Assembly (NCBI GenBank): GCA_947074165.1
Contig: CAMTOT010000094.1
Location: 1 to 9,570, forward strand
Source of the DNA: an uncultured Bacteroidales bacterium
GTDB lineage: Bacteria > Bacteroidota > Bacteroidia > Bacteroidales > JAUNSR01
Length of the DNA stretch: 9,570 bases
Reading direction: 5' to 3'
The notes below the pieces were generated by a model that did no database searches, was not told the DNA's origin, and worked only from the letters and a program-made list of their open reading frames with translations. This document shows positions 1 to 6,466 of this stretch, in pieces. Both the position numbers and the translations under genes were made by a program. Numbering within the stretch: position 1 is the stretch's first letter; the number at the start of each line of letters is the position of its first letter.

Positions 1-53
1 GCATACGAGATAATGAGCGGTGACTGGAGTTCAGACATGTGCTCTTCCGATCT
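1..53 (-). other. Illumina TruSeq P7 adapter contamination (left end)
   Basis: This is not biological sequence. Bases 1-11 match the end of the P7 flow-cell oligo, 12-19 (AATGAGCG) are the index, and 20-53 match the index-read/read-2 primer site ending in GCTCTTCCGATCT. There is one difference from the standard adapter as I know it, A instead of G at 37. The index is the reverse complement of the one at the right end (CGCTCATT, which I recall as TruSeq HT D703). Insert DNA begins at about 54. The strand is set relative to the usual adapter read-through orientation seen on the plus strand at the right end. Confidence 0.98.
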
Positions 54-67
54 ATGTGATTTTATAT

Positions 68-75
68 TATATTTG
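68..75 (+). promoter_or_regulatory. Candidate Bacteroidetes -7 box for the regulator gene
   Basis: TATATTTG fits the Bacteroidetes primary-sigma -7 consensus TAnnTTTG. It lies 23 bases before the ATG at 99, which would leave a short leader. The matching -33 TTTG element would fall at about 45 or further upstream, inside the adapter, so the insert has been cut within the promoter and the pair cannot be confirmed. The region is AT-rich, so a chance match is possible. Confidence 0.4.
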
Positions 76-98
76 ATTTACATTAATCAGTCACTACT

Positions 99-2786
99 AT
101 GCGAGTCTTATTTTTACTTATATTCTTATTTTCAATATGTATTTCTGTTTTCTCTCAGGATATTTATCAGTACGCCATACCTACTGCAGATAAAATTCCC
201 GCAGGAGAAATAATGTGTACATATCAGGATAGTGAAGGTTATATGTGGTATGGGACGACATTGGGCGGATTATGTCGTGATGATAGTTATAATATTGTTT
301 CTTATCGTTCGGATCAGAAAACACCGGGTCTTATAGAGAGCAATTATGTAACATGCATAACGGAAGATAACAAGGGCCGGATATGGTTTGGCACAAAAAG
401 AGGTTGCTATATTCTTGATAAGATTAGTGATGATGTTGCGTGTGTATCTGATGAGGCGATAAATGGTAGAGTGATAACTGCTGTTTACGCACATGTGGAT
501 AGTAGCTTATGGATAGCAGTAGGTAATACATTGACGCGTTTTGATAAAGATTGTAATAGGACAGGGATATATAATATTGAAGGAGATGAAAAACAGAGTC
601 GCGTTTATAAAATATATAGGGATTATGATAATAGTATATGGATCGTGCAGTGGAACGGAGATTTGTTTCGCTATGATGAGAAATCGGATTTGTTTGACCG
701 TTATGACTGGCCTTATACGGAATCTCCCTCTTCAATAGTTCAGGATAAACAAACTTCTGAGTTCTGGATTGGCACATGGGGGCGCGGAGTCGTTAAGTTT
801 ACTCCCGGAGAGAGTGCTTCTGACTGGTTATTTGCTGATTATGATATATATAAAGGGAAAGATAAAGGAGGCTTATATATTAACAGTATCGCAGTAGATA
901 GTTTATACAATTATCTTTGGACAACTACGCTTGCTGATATCTGCGTTTATGATATTACGGATGGAGTATTAAGTCACGCTCCCGTTAAATTGCCGGCTTC
1001 CGAAGAAAGCAGAGTACTCCATGCTATAATATGTGACCGGTCGGGCAATATGTGGGTTTCCGGATCATATCCCGGCTCGTCTATTTTCTCTTTGCAGGAG
1101 AATAAATCGCAGATATATAAACCAGCTTTATTTAAGGAAATAACGGGGCTGCCTATATATCCTCAACAGCTTATTTTAGACAATGATAATTACTGGATAT
1201 GGCAGTATCGTTCGGGTCTATATTATTATGATGCGGATAAAGAAGACCTTATAAAACACAACAGCGACGATCTGCTTGCTTTTATAGGAAAGTCAGCGGA
1301 TGATAATATTTTAGCGATAAAAGGTTATTCCGCAATAGTTGAAATTACCTATAGTAAAGGAAAAAGTTTAGAGACTCTTATATGTGAGTTGTCCTTAGAT
1401 AGTAAGGAAAGAATCAGAACACTTCATCAGGATAGAAATGCGAATATATGGATTGGCACTTCTCTGAATCTATATAAATATAGCCGGCAATCATTTCAGT
1501 ATGAGAAAGTATGTGAAAATACGGGAATAATTAATGGTATATGCTCTGATAGAAAAGGCAATACTTATGTTGTTACAGAAAAATCAGGACTTATAGTGAT
1601 TAATTCCGATGGTCGGAGCGAGACGTTTATTTCTTCTGTGAAAGAGAATTATACAGGATTGTCTGTCACAAACAATAATAATTTATGGGTAAGGACTGAT
1701 CATAACAGATTGTATTTTTATAATTCTGATGATAATACTTTTACATTAACTGATATTGGTTATGATTTTACTGATGATATAATATCTGAAATAGAAAATG
1801 ACGATAATGGTAACTTATGGATTCTTACTGATCGTAAATTGATTATTTTTAATCCTCAGTCGAGATATTACCGGATTGTGAGGTGCAGTAATCCTTATGT
1901 AAATATTGATAAATTTACTGTTTTTTCTAAAGACACATATGGGAATATCTATGTGGGAGGTAATGGCGGAATCTGTAAGTTTAATGAAGACTACGCTACT
2001 ACTCCGGTAGATAGGAAAGTTGATATAAAGATTACAGGTGTTTATATAAACGGAGAGAATAAGAACAGTGCATCTGATATAATAGAACTTAATAAGGATG
2101 ACGAATCAATAGAACTGTTTGTCTCGACTTTAAGTCATATTGATAAGGATAATATACGTTTCTCATACAGGTATAGAAATGAGGATAAATGGCATAATAT
2201 GCCTGTAGGCGAAAACCATATATACTTAACCGGATTGTCTCTAGGTAAATCGACTTTAGAAATAAAAGTATCGGGTGTAGGCGAACAATGGGATGGTAAT
2301 GTAAAAAGTCTTACTATAGTAAAGATGCCATTTTGGTATGAATCAACAGTTGCTTATATTGTCTATTCTTTAGTTGTATTAGCACTAATATTCTCTGTTG
2401 TCTATTATCACTTTAAGAATAAAAAAAATATAGCCGTTATTAATAATGAAAATACCCAAGCATCTATCTCTGAGGATAAGTTTATTAATCAGCTAAAAAT
2501 ACATATTGAGAATAATATTTCTGATTCAGAGTATTCGATTGATAATCTCAGCAGAGATATGGCTATGAGTAGGGCAACTTTGTATCGTAAGATAAATACT
2601 GTGACGGGGGATACTCCATCGACATTTGTAAACAACATACGACTTAATAAAGCAGCGCAGATACTGCGAAATGAGAAGAAAACAGTAGCAGAGGTGGCAT
2701 ATAGCGTAGGTTTTAGTTCACCGGGATATTTCACACAGGCATTTAAAAAGAAGTTTGGCGAATTGCCGACAAAATATAAACAATAA
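99..2786 (+). CDS. Membrane-anchored Reg_prop/Y_Y_Y sensor with AraC-type HTH (HTCS-like, lacking kinase and receiver)
   Basis: This 895-residue protein is built like the sensor half of a Bacteroidetes hybrid two-component system joined directly to a DNA-binding domain. Residues 1-19 are a signal peptide (MRVLFLLIFLFSICISVFS). Residues about 21-640 carry about 14 degenerate repeats of the D-x-x-G-x-x-W-x-G-T type (for example DSEGYMWYGTTLGGL, EDNKGRIWFGT, DRNANIWIGTS), enough for two seven-bladed propellers. Residues about 641-740 form a Y_Y_Y domain. A single transmembrane helix follows at about 751-770, then a charged linker. An AraC/XylS domain lies at about 795-895, with one helix-turn-helix near SIDNLSRDMAMSRATLYRK (813 onward) and a second from TVAEVAYSVGFSSPGYF (862 onward). 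No DHp/HATPase or REC domain fits in the 25 or so residues between membrane and HTH, so it should signal without phosphotransfer. By analogy with HTCS proteins it would sense a periplasmic ligand and activate a nearby locus, plausibly susCD; that target is inferred. The ATG at 99 is preferred because the signal peptide starts there. Confidence 0.93.
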   Translation: MRVLFLLIFLFSICISVFSQDIYQYAIPTADKIPAGEIMCTYQDSEGYMWYGTTLGGLCRDDSYNIVSYRSDQKTPGLIESNYVTCITEDNKGRIWFGTKRGCYILDKISDDVACVSDEAINGRVITAVYAHVDSSLWIAVGNTLTRFDKDCNRTGIYNIEGDEKQSRVYKIYRDYDNSIWIVQWNGDLFRYDEKSDLFDRYDWPYTESPSSIVQDKQTSEFWIGTWGRGVVKFTPGESASDWLFADYDIYKGKDKGGLYINSIAVDSLYNYLWTTTLADICVYDITDGVLSHAPVKLPASEESRVLHAIICDRSGNMWVSGSYPGSSIFSLQENKSQIYKPALFKEITGLPIYPQQLILDNDNYWIWQYRSGLYYYDADKEDLIKHNSDDLLAFIGKSADDNILAIKGYSAIVEITYSKGKSLETLICELSLDSKERIRTLHQDRNANIWIGTSLNLYKYSRQSFQYEKVCENTGIINGICSDRKGNTYVVTEKSGLIVINSDGRSETFISSVKENYTGLSVTNNNNLWVRTDHNRLYFYNSDDNTFTLTDIGYDFTDDIISEIENDDNGNLWILTDRKLIIFNPQSRYYRIVRCSNPYVNIDKFTVFSKDTYGNIYVGGNGGICKFNEDYATTPVDRKVDIKITGVYINGENKNSASDIIELNKDDESIELFVSTLSHIDKDNIRFSYRYRNEDKWHNMPVGENHIYLTGLSLGKSTLEIKVSGVGEQWDGNVKSLTIVKMPFWYESTVAYIVYSLVVLALIFSVVYYHFKNKKNIAVINNENTQASISEDKFINQLKIHIENNISDSEYSIDNLSRDMAMSRATLYRKINTVTGDTPSTFVNNIRLNKAAQILRNEKKTVAEVAYSVGFSSPGYFTQAFKKKFGELPTKYKQ

Positions 2787-2792
2787 AAAGTC

Positions 2793-2826
2793 AAAAGACT
2801 CCTATCATCACTGACGGGAGCCCTTT
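2793..2826. terminator. Bidirectional terminator between convergent genes
   Basis: An imperfect hairpin lies between the stop codons at 2786 and 2865. The arm AAAAGACTCC (2793-2802) pairs with GGGAGCCCTTT (2816-2826) through a CTCC/GGAG core, a mismatch and bulge, and an outer AAA/TTT; the loop is about 13 bases. The plus-strand read runs into TTTATTA, and the minus-strand read runs into a broken T-rich stretch (TCTTTTGACTTTTTATT). It can serve both the regulator gene and the DUF4465 gene. The stem is short, so efficiency is uncertain. Confidence 0.6.
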
Positions 2827-2864
2827 ATTAATAACTAATACAAAATTTCTTTGAGCATCTATAT

Positions 2865-3893
2865 TTATTTTATAAATCTGAATGTTTGATTTGCAATCTT
2901 AACTAAGTATACACCTTTTGTAAACGTTGATGTGTTTACAAGAGTATTGCCTTGCGTCATCTGTTGGGAAAGAACAAGTTTACCTTGCGCGTCATAGACG
3001 TACACCGTAGAACCCGCAGTAAGAGTGATGTTAAGAATGTTTGAATCTGCGCGATGATATACTTTTATATCTGACGCGATTTTATCTTTTACGGATGTAT
3101 CTTTAGTAGGTGTAACGGTCAGTTTATCTAAAGCGAAATACATAGATGTATTGGCTCCGTATATGCCCCTGTCTGTCGTATTCATGCTTATATTTAATCC
3201 GTAGCAGGCACCTAAAGAGGAAAGGTCAAACCACTCCCATTTATCGTTAAGTATCCATTCTTCAGGATTTTCAGAACGATAATCGGCAAGATAAAAAGTA
3301 GCTGAGTTGTTAGTCTCCTTATAGTCTTCATCAAGAGCTGTCGCTGTTATTGTAAGGTAGCTACCTTGTGTAAACGCACTTGTAAATGCTCCGTCAAAAA
3401 GAATGTTATTTGTCGTCCATGGAGAGTTATTTACATAAAAACCTTCAGCAATATAAGAGTTGCCGTCATTAAAGATTATCTGATTGCACTCTTTTACGGT
3501 ATATTCCTGATAATAGCCAAGTATAAATGGGGTACCGATTCCATCTACGCCTCCCTGAGCCATACATCCCCACTGGCGGTTAATAAAATCGTTATGGTTA
3601 ATGTCATTGTCTGTAGATTTACTTACCGTATATCCATCCCAATAGCTTCCACCATAACTTGTGCTGTTTTTAAGGTGGGCAAATCCGAAAACCTGTGTTT
3701 CAATATATTCAAAATCAATTTCATTGAATGTTTCTTTCCATGAACCGTTTTCGTTGAATTCAAATACTGCCGGGTTTGTCGGATTGTTAAGATCCAAAAT
3801 TATTTTTTTATTTTCTTCTGCCATAGAAGGTTGGATATTTAAGGCAGAAATCAGAGTGGCTGAAGCCAGTGTTAGAAAGTAGAGTTTTTTCAT
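2865..3893 (-). CDS. Secreted DUF4465 domain protein with type IX-like C-terminal sorting domain, under cobalamin riboswitch control
   Basis: The protein has 342 residues. Residues 1-25 are a signal peptide with probable cleavage after SMA (EENKK follows); there is no lipobox. Residues about 60-262 resemble the DUF4465 family: SYWDGYTVS (83-91), a central GxxVNNSPWT region (151-160), and the late block FYLADYR (200-206), WFDLSSLG (221-228), TDRGIYGANTSMYFALDKL (240-258). Residues about 275-342 look like a Por-secretion tail: a small beta domain with YVYDAQGKLVLSQQ, then KGVYLVKI and a basic end (RFIK). Export across the outer membrane by a type IX system is therefore likely if the host has one. 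The gene is preceded by a cobalamin riboswitch on its own strand, and nothing co-directional follows it, so it appears monocistronic. Proteins of cobalamin loci in Bacteroidetes include the surface binders BtuG and BtuH; I infer a corrinoid-capture role here but see no proof of binding, and I cannot say whether it is homologous to either. No strong Shine-Dalgarno is visible, which is usual in this phylum. Confidence 0.9.
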   Translation of the reverse strand: MKKLYFLTLASATLISALNIQPSMAEENKKIILDLNNPTNPAVFEFNENGSWKETFNEIDFEYIETQVFGFAHLKNSTSYGGSYWDGYTVSKSTDNDINHNDFINRQWGCMAQGGVDGIGTPFILGYYQEYTVKECNQIIFNDGNSYIAEGFYVNNSPWTTNNILFDGAFTSAFTQGSYLTITATALDEDYKETNNSATFYLADYRSENPEEWILNDKWEWFDLSSLGACYGLNISMNTTDRGIYGANTSMYFALDKLTVTPTKDTSVKDKIASDIKVYHRADSNILNITLTAGSTVYVYDAQGKLVLSQQMTQGNTLVNTSTFTKGVYLVKIANQTFRFIK

Positions 3894-4070
3894 ATAAGTT
3901 TCTATGTTGAAATTAAAAATCTGTTTAATGATTTATGCTCTCAACAACGGGGTAATATGAAAAGAAATGTGGAATGGAAAGGTATAACCGCAATGTTATA
4001 ACAGGGAAGTTGTAAGAATACCTTATACATTACTCATTGCTTTTTCCTCGAAAGCAGAGAAACAATATAT
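3894..4070 (-). promoter_or_regulatory. Long leader between riboswitch aptamer and DUF4465 start, with competing hairpins (candidate expression platform)
   Basis: About 177 nt separate the aptamer from the start codon, with no convincing gene inside. On the RNA strand, AAGGTAT (4018-4024) is a perfect complement of ATACCTT (3979-3985). Part of the second arm can instead pair with GTTATAAC (3995-4002) to make a smaller hairpin with a CGCAAT-type loop. A third small hairpin, TGCTTT/AAAGCA, sits at 4038-4056. The two mutually exclusive pairings could form the switch. I see no clean U-tract terminator here, and the start-codon region is outside these stems, so the mechanism (termination, sequestration or other) is not settled. 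Confidence 0.4.
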
Positions 4071-4250
4071 AAGGCAGGTCTTCTGACTTGTTTCCGGATT
4101 GAGATGCCTTCCCGTAAATCTGTGTCGATATACAGTGGCTTGTAGTATCTGTCCGTTAATTCGAAACTTACAGCAGCGGGACTGTTCAGGATTTACACCT
4201 GATTCCCTTTTAATCGGCAATAGCAGAAAGCTGTTGCCAAACCTTATTGG
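4071..4250 (-). ncRNA. Cobalamin riboswitch aptamer
   Basis: On the minus strand this region carries the conserved cobalamin aptamer landmarks in the right order. The upstream core at 4167-4207 reads GGGAATCAGGTG, AATCCTGAACAGTCCCGC and TGCTGTAAG in succession. CAAGCCACTG follows at 4133-4142 and CGGGAAGGC at 4106-4114. The terminal B12 box AGTCAGAAGACCTGCC is at 4073-4088. The outer stem can form between AAGG near 4243-4246 and CCTT at 4071-4074, with an internal loop and a GG/CC extension. In this class, cobalamin binding normally lowers expression of the downstream gene, which here is the DUF4465 gene at 3893. The outer boundaries are approximate. A 77-codon open frame across this segment (4023-4256) is incidental. 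Confidence 0.95.
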
Positions 4251-4253
4251 TTG

Positions 4254-4261
4254 CAAATATA
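4254..4261 (-). promoter_or_regulatory. Candidate -7 box for the riboswitch/DUF4465 transcript
   Basis: The minus strand reads TATATTTG, matching TAnnTTTG, immediately upstream of the aptamer. Transcription would then start within or just before the first stem of the riboswitch. A TTTG at 4285-4288 could be the -33 element, but the spacer of about 23 bases is longer than usual and it lies within the susCD terminator hairpin. Only the -7 box is persuasive. The position is nonetheless forced: an independent promoter for this unit has little room after the terminator. Confidence 0.45.
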
Positions 4262-4267
4262 TGTATT

Positions 4268-4318
4268 AAAAATAAAAAACCGCGCAAAATGACATTTTTT
4301 TGTCAAATTACGCGGTTT
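4268..4318 (-). terminator. Intrinsic terminator of the susCD operon
   Basis: On the minus strand an 18-base arm (4301-4318) pairs with a second arm (4277-4294) with about three mismatches around a T/A-rich loop of six bases. The outer eight pairs (AAACCGCG/CGCGGTTT) are perfect. The 3' side runs into TTTTTTATTTTT, a good uridine tract. It begins 24 bases beyond the SusD stop codon, so it should end the susCD transcript and insulate the riboswitch unit downstream. The stem is nearly symmetrical but the T tract is present only in the minus-strand direction. Confidence 0.85.
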
Positions 4319-4342
4319 GCTTATATATAACAGGTTAATATA

Positions 4343-6433
4343 TCAATATCCGGGGTTCTGCCATGCTTTTTTCTGAGCTTCACTTAGGTTTGAGCCGTCA
4401 TTGTTCAGAAGCCCGTCAATGAATGATTGAGGGATAGGACGTAGCTCGTGTTTACCTTCCTTAATATGAGTAGCAGCTTCATTATTAAATGCTTTAGCAC
4501 GTTTTACAAGTGTTCCTGTTCTTGAAAGAGTCTCCCAACGTTGCCATTCTCCGAGAAGTTCGCGCGAACGTTCGTTTAGGATAAAGTTTATAGCTCTTTC
4601 GTGTTCAGTAGCAGCTCCTACTTTAGACAGGATGTATTCATCTTCCGCAGGCAAGTTAGTCGGGAATGATTTAAGCATCATATCGTTTTCAGTAGAAGAA
4701 TCAGTACCTAATTCTACTTCAGGATTAGAAAGGAAATATGTATTATATTTAGCATATGCTTTATATAAATCTTCATTCTTAACACCACTTGTAGAGGCGG
4801 TGAATAAACCGTTCTTTTCGAATGCCTGTGTACCGTCAGAATAAGCAGAACGATCTTCTCCGTTTTTCCAAGATGCGCGTCTGCGTACCACATTTATATC
4901 TTCCATTGCTTTGCCAAAATTTTTCAATCTAGCATAGCACTCAGCACGATTAAGATATGTCTCAGCAAGACGAGCCATAATAACATCGCGGTTAGCTTTA
5001 CCTTTTTCTGCGTTACGTGATCCGTCTTCCGTTTTGTTGATACCACAGAAGAAGTTTGAAATATTTTTTCCACCTCTGCCGAATGTATCACCAACATATT
5101 CTCCGTTTTGGAAAAGTACAAGAGAGTTTGGAGCCCATTTGCCGTTTACACCTTCCGGTAGTCTGTTGTTATCATCAGCCCAAGTCGGACTGCAAGTTGC
5201 AGCATTACCAAATGTGTAACCGTTATAGGTATTATCTTTTCTATTGTTAAGAATCATTACAATAGCCGGATCTCCAACCTCAAGATTTTTCTCTGCTGCC
5301 AGATCTTTATTAGCTATATTGTTTATGTTATAGACAGTTTTAAATGTCTTCCACATACGAGCGTCATTTTTATTATCAAATACAGAATAAGAATATTCCG
5401 TAGGGCGACATCTTTGATAGTCAATACCAACCCAAACACCACGCTTAACCCAAAGAGAAAAATTTGAGAACTGAGGTGTGAAGTAAGCGTTGACTTGCTG
5501 TCCGAAACGACCGTCAGAACCAGCAGATCCGTTTGTTGGTGCTGCCATAAGTATCTCGTCAAGTTCTTCGTATTTACAGTTTGGTTCATTAAACTTAGCG
5601 TACAAATCACTATAGTCTTCAGTAAGGTTTCCTCCTCTTGCTTCTATTGCATAGTCACATGCGTCGATAGCCTCTTTAAGGTCAGAATCAATATACTTAG
5701 AGTTCCATTTGCTATTTCTTTCTGACGCACGGAAAAGAAGAGCTTTAGCAAGGAAATGGGCCGCAGTAGCTTTGTTCCATGTTACACCTTTGCCGTAAGT
5801 ATAATCTTCATGACTCAGATATTTATATGCGTTTCTAAGGTCTGATATAACCTGTGCCCATGTCTCTTCTTCAGTAGCACGCGTAAAGTTACGAATAACT
5901 CCCGATGCAGGTACCGTCTGAAGAACAACGCCTCCATATTGAGCTGCAAGACGATAGTAATTATATCCACGAAGGAAATAGCCATGACCTAAACAACGAT
6001 TTTTGATCTTTTCATCATTTATAATACCCGCATTTGCAATAATAGTGTTACAAGAAGCGATACCATAGTAAAGCTGATCCCATAACTCTTCAGGACCTGT
6101 ACAGTTTTTGTTTGCTGCTCCTGTCGCTGTAGTCGCTTTAATAGGATTAAGTCGGCTGTCATAAGTATTCCATGGCTCGTTTGTAAGATCACTGCCGTTA
6201 GTAAACTCGTCAGTGCCGTAAAGTGTTGTGCCATAAGCCCACTCATAGCCAAAATGCCATCTGATATTGCCATATAGAGATGTTGCAAGATCATTTAGTC
6301 CTTCAGGGGTTTTAAAGTAATCTGTGTTTATGGCTGTATTTAGTTTCTCGTCAAGAAAGTCATTGCTGCAAGATGTAAAAGCAACACTTGCAATGGCGAT
6401 CATTCCTAAACCGAATATATTTAATTTTCTCAT
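4343..6433 (-). CDS. susD-like: SusD/RagB-family nutrient-binding surface lipoprotein
   Basis: The 696-residue protein starts with a lipoprotein signal peptide whose lipobox is FTSC, with Cys22 as the lipidated residue. It is followed by SNDFLDEK, an acidic stretch typical of surface-exposed Bacteroidetes lipoproteins. The N-terminal SusD-like region includes NTDYFKTPEGLNDLATSLY (36-54). The helical TPR-like core includes ELWDQLYYGIASCNTIIANA (116-135) and FLRGYNYYRLAAQYGGV (153-169), the family's recognisable block. The C-terminus has the RxxELxGEWxRWxxLxRTG pattern and ends in the classic PIPQSFID...WQNPGY. It would bind ligand on the cell surface as a lid over its SusC partner, encoded 33 bases upstream. 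At 696 residues it is longer than many SusD proteins (often 500-600), so inserted loops are likely. The ligand cannot be read from the sequence. The ATG at 6433 is chosen because it opens the signal peptide. Confidence 0.96.
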   Translation of the reverse strand: MRKLNIFGLGMIAIASVAFTSCSNDFLDEKLNTAINTDYFKTPEGLNDLATSLYGNIRWHFGYEWAYGTTLYGTDEFTNGSDLTNEPWNTYDSRLNPIKATTATGAANKNCTGPEELWDQLYYGIASCNTIIANAGIINDEKIKNRCLGHGYFLRGYNYYRLAAQYGGVVLQTVPASGVIRNFTRATEEETWAQVISDLRNAYKYLSHEDYTYGKGVTWNKATAAHFLAKALLFRASERNSKWNSKYIDSDLKEAIDACDYAIEARGGNLTEDYSDLYAKFNEPNCKYEELDEILMAAPTNGSAGSDGRFGQQVNAYFTPQFSNFSLWVKRGVWVGIDYQRCRPTEYSYSVFDNKNDARMWKTFKTVYNINNIANKDLAAEKNLEVGDPAIVMILNNRKDNTYNGYTFGNAATCSPTWADDNNRLPEGVNGKWAPNSLVLFQNGEYVGDTFGRGGKNISNFFCGINKTEDGSRNAEKGKANRDVIMARLAETYLNRAECYARLKNFGKAMEDINVVRRRASWKNGEDRSAYSDGTQAFEKNGLFTASTSGVKNEDLYKAYAKYNTYFLSNPEVELGTDSSTENDMMLKSFPTNLPAEDEYILSKVGAATEHERAINFILNERSRELLGEWQRWETLSRTGTLVKRAKAFNNEAATHIKEGKHELRPIPQSFIDGLLNNDGSNLSEAQKKAWQNPGY

Positions 6434-6466
6434 ATCTTTAGTGTTATTAGATTTTAATTAATAAGA

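Noticed and set aside
13..213. A 66-codon plus-strand open frame at the left end
   Set aside because: Its first 14 or so codons are adapter and the rest overlaps the regulator's leader and signal peptide in another frame.
99..2786. Regulator gene as a frameshifted or broken hybrid two-component system
   Set aside because: The frame is open from signal peptide to HTH, and membrane helix, linker and HTH are joined without a gap or stop. Nothing in the sequence shows kinase remnants.
2489..2794. Minus-strand open frame of 101 codons under the AraC domain
   Set aside because: It lies wholly antisense to the well-supported HTH domain, and the peptide has no recognisable features.
4023..4256. A 77-codon minus-strand open frame before the DUF4465 gene
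   Set aside because: It coincides with the cobalamin riboswitch; its sequence is explained by the conserved RNA elements and the peptide resembles no family I know.
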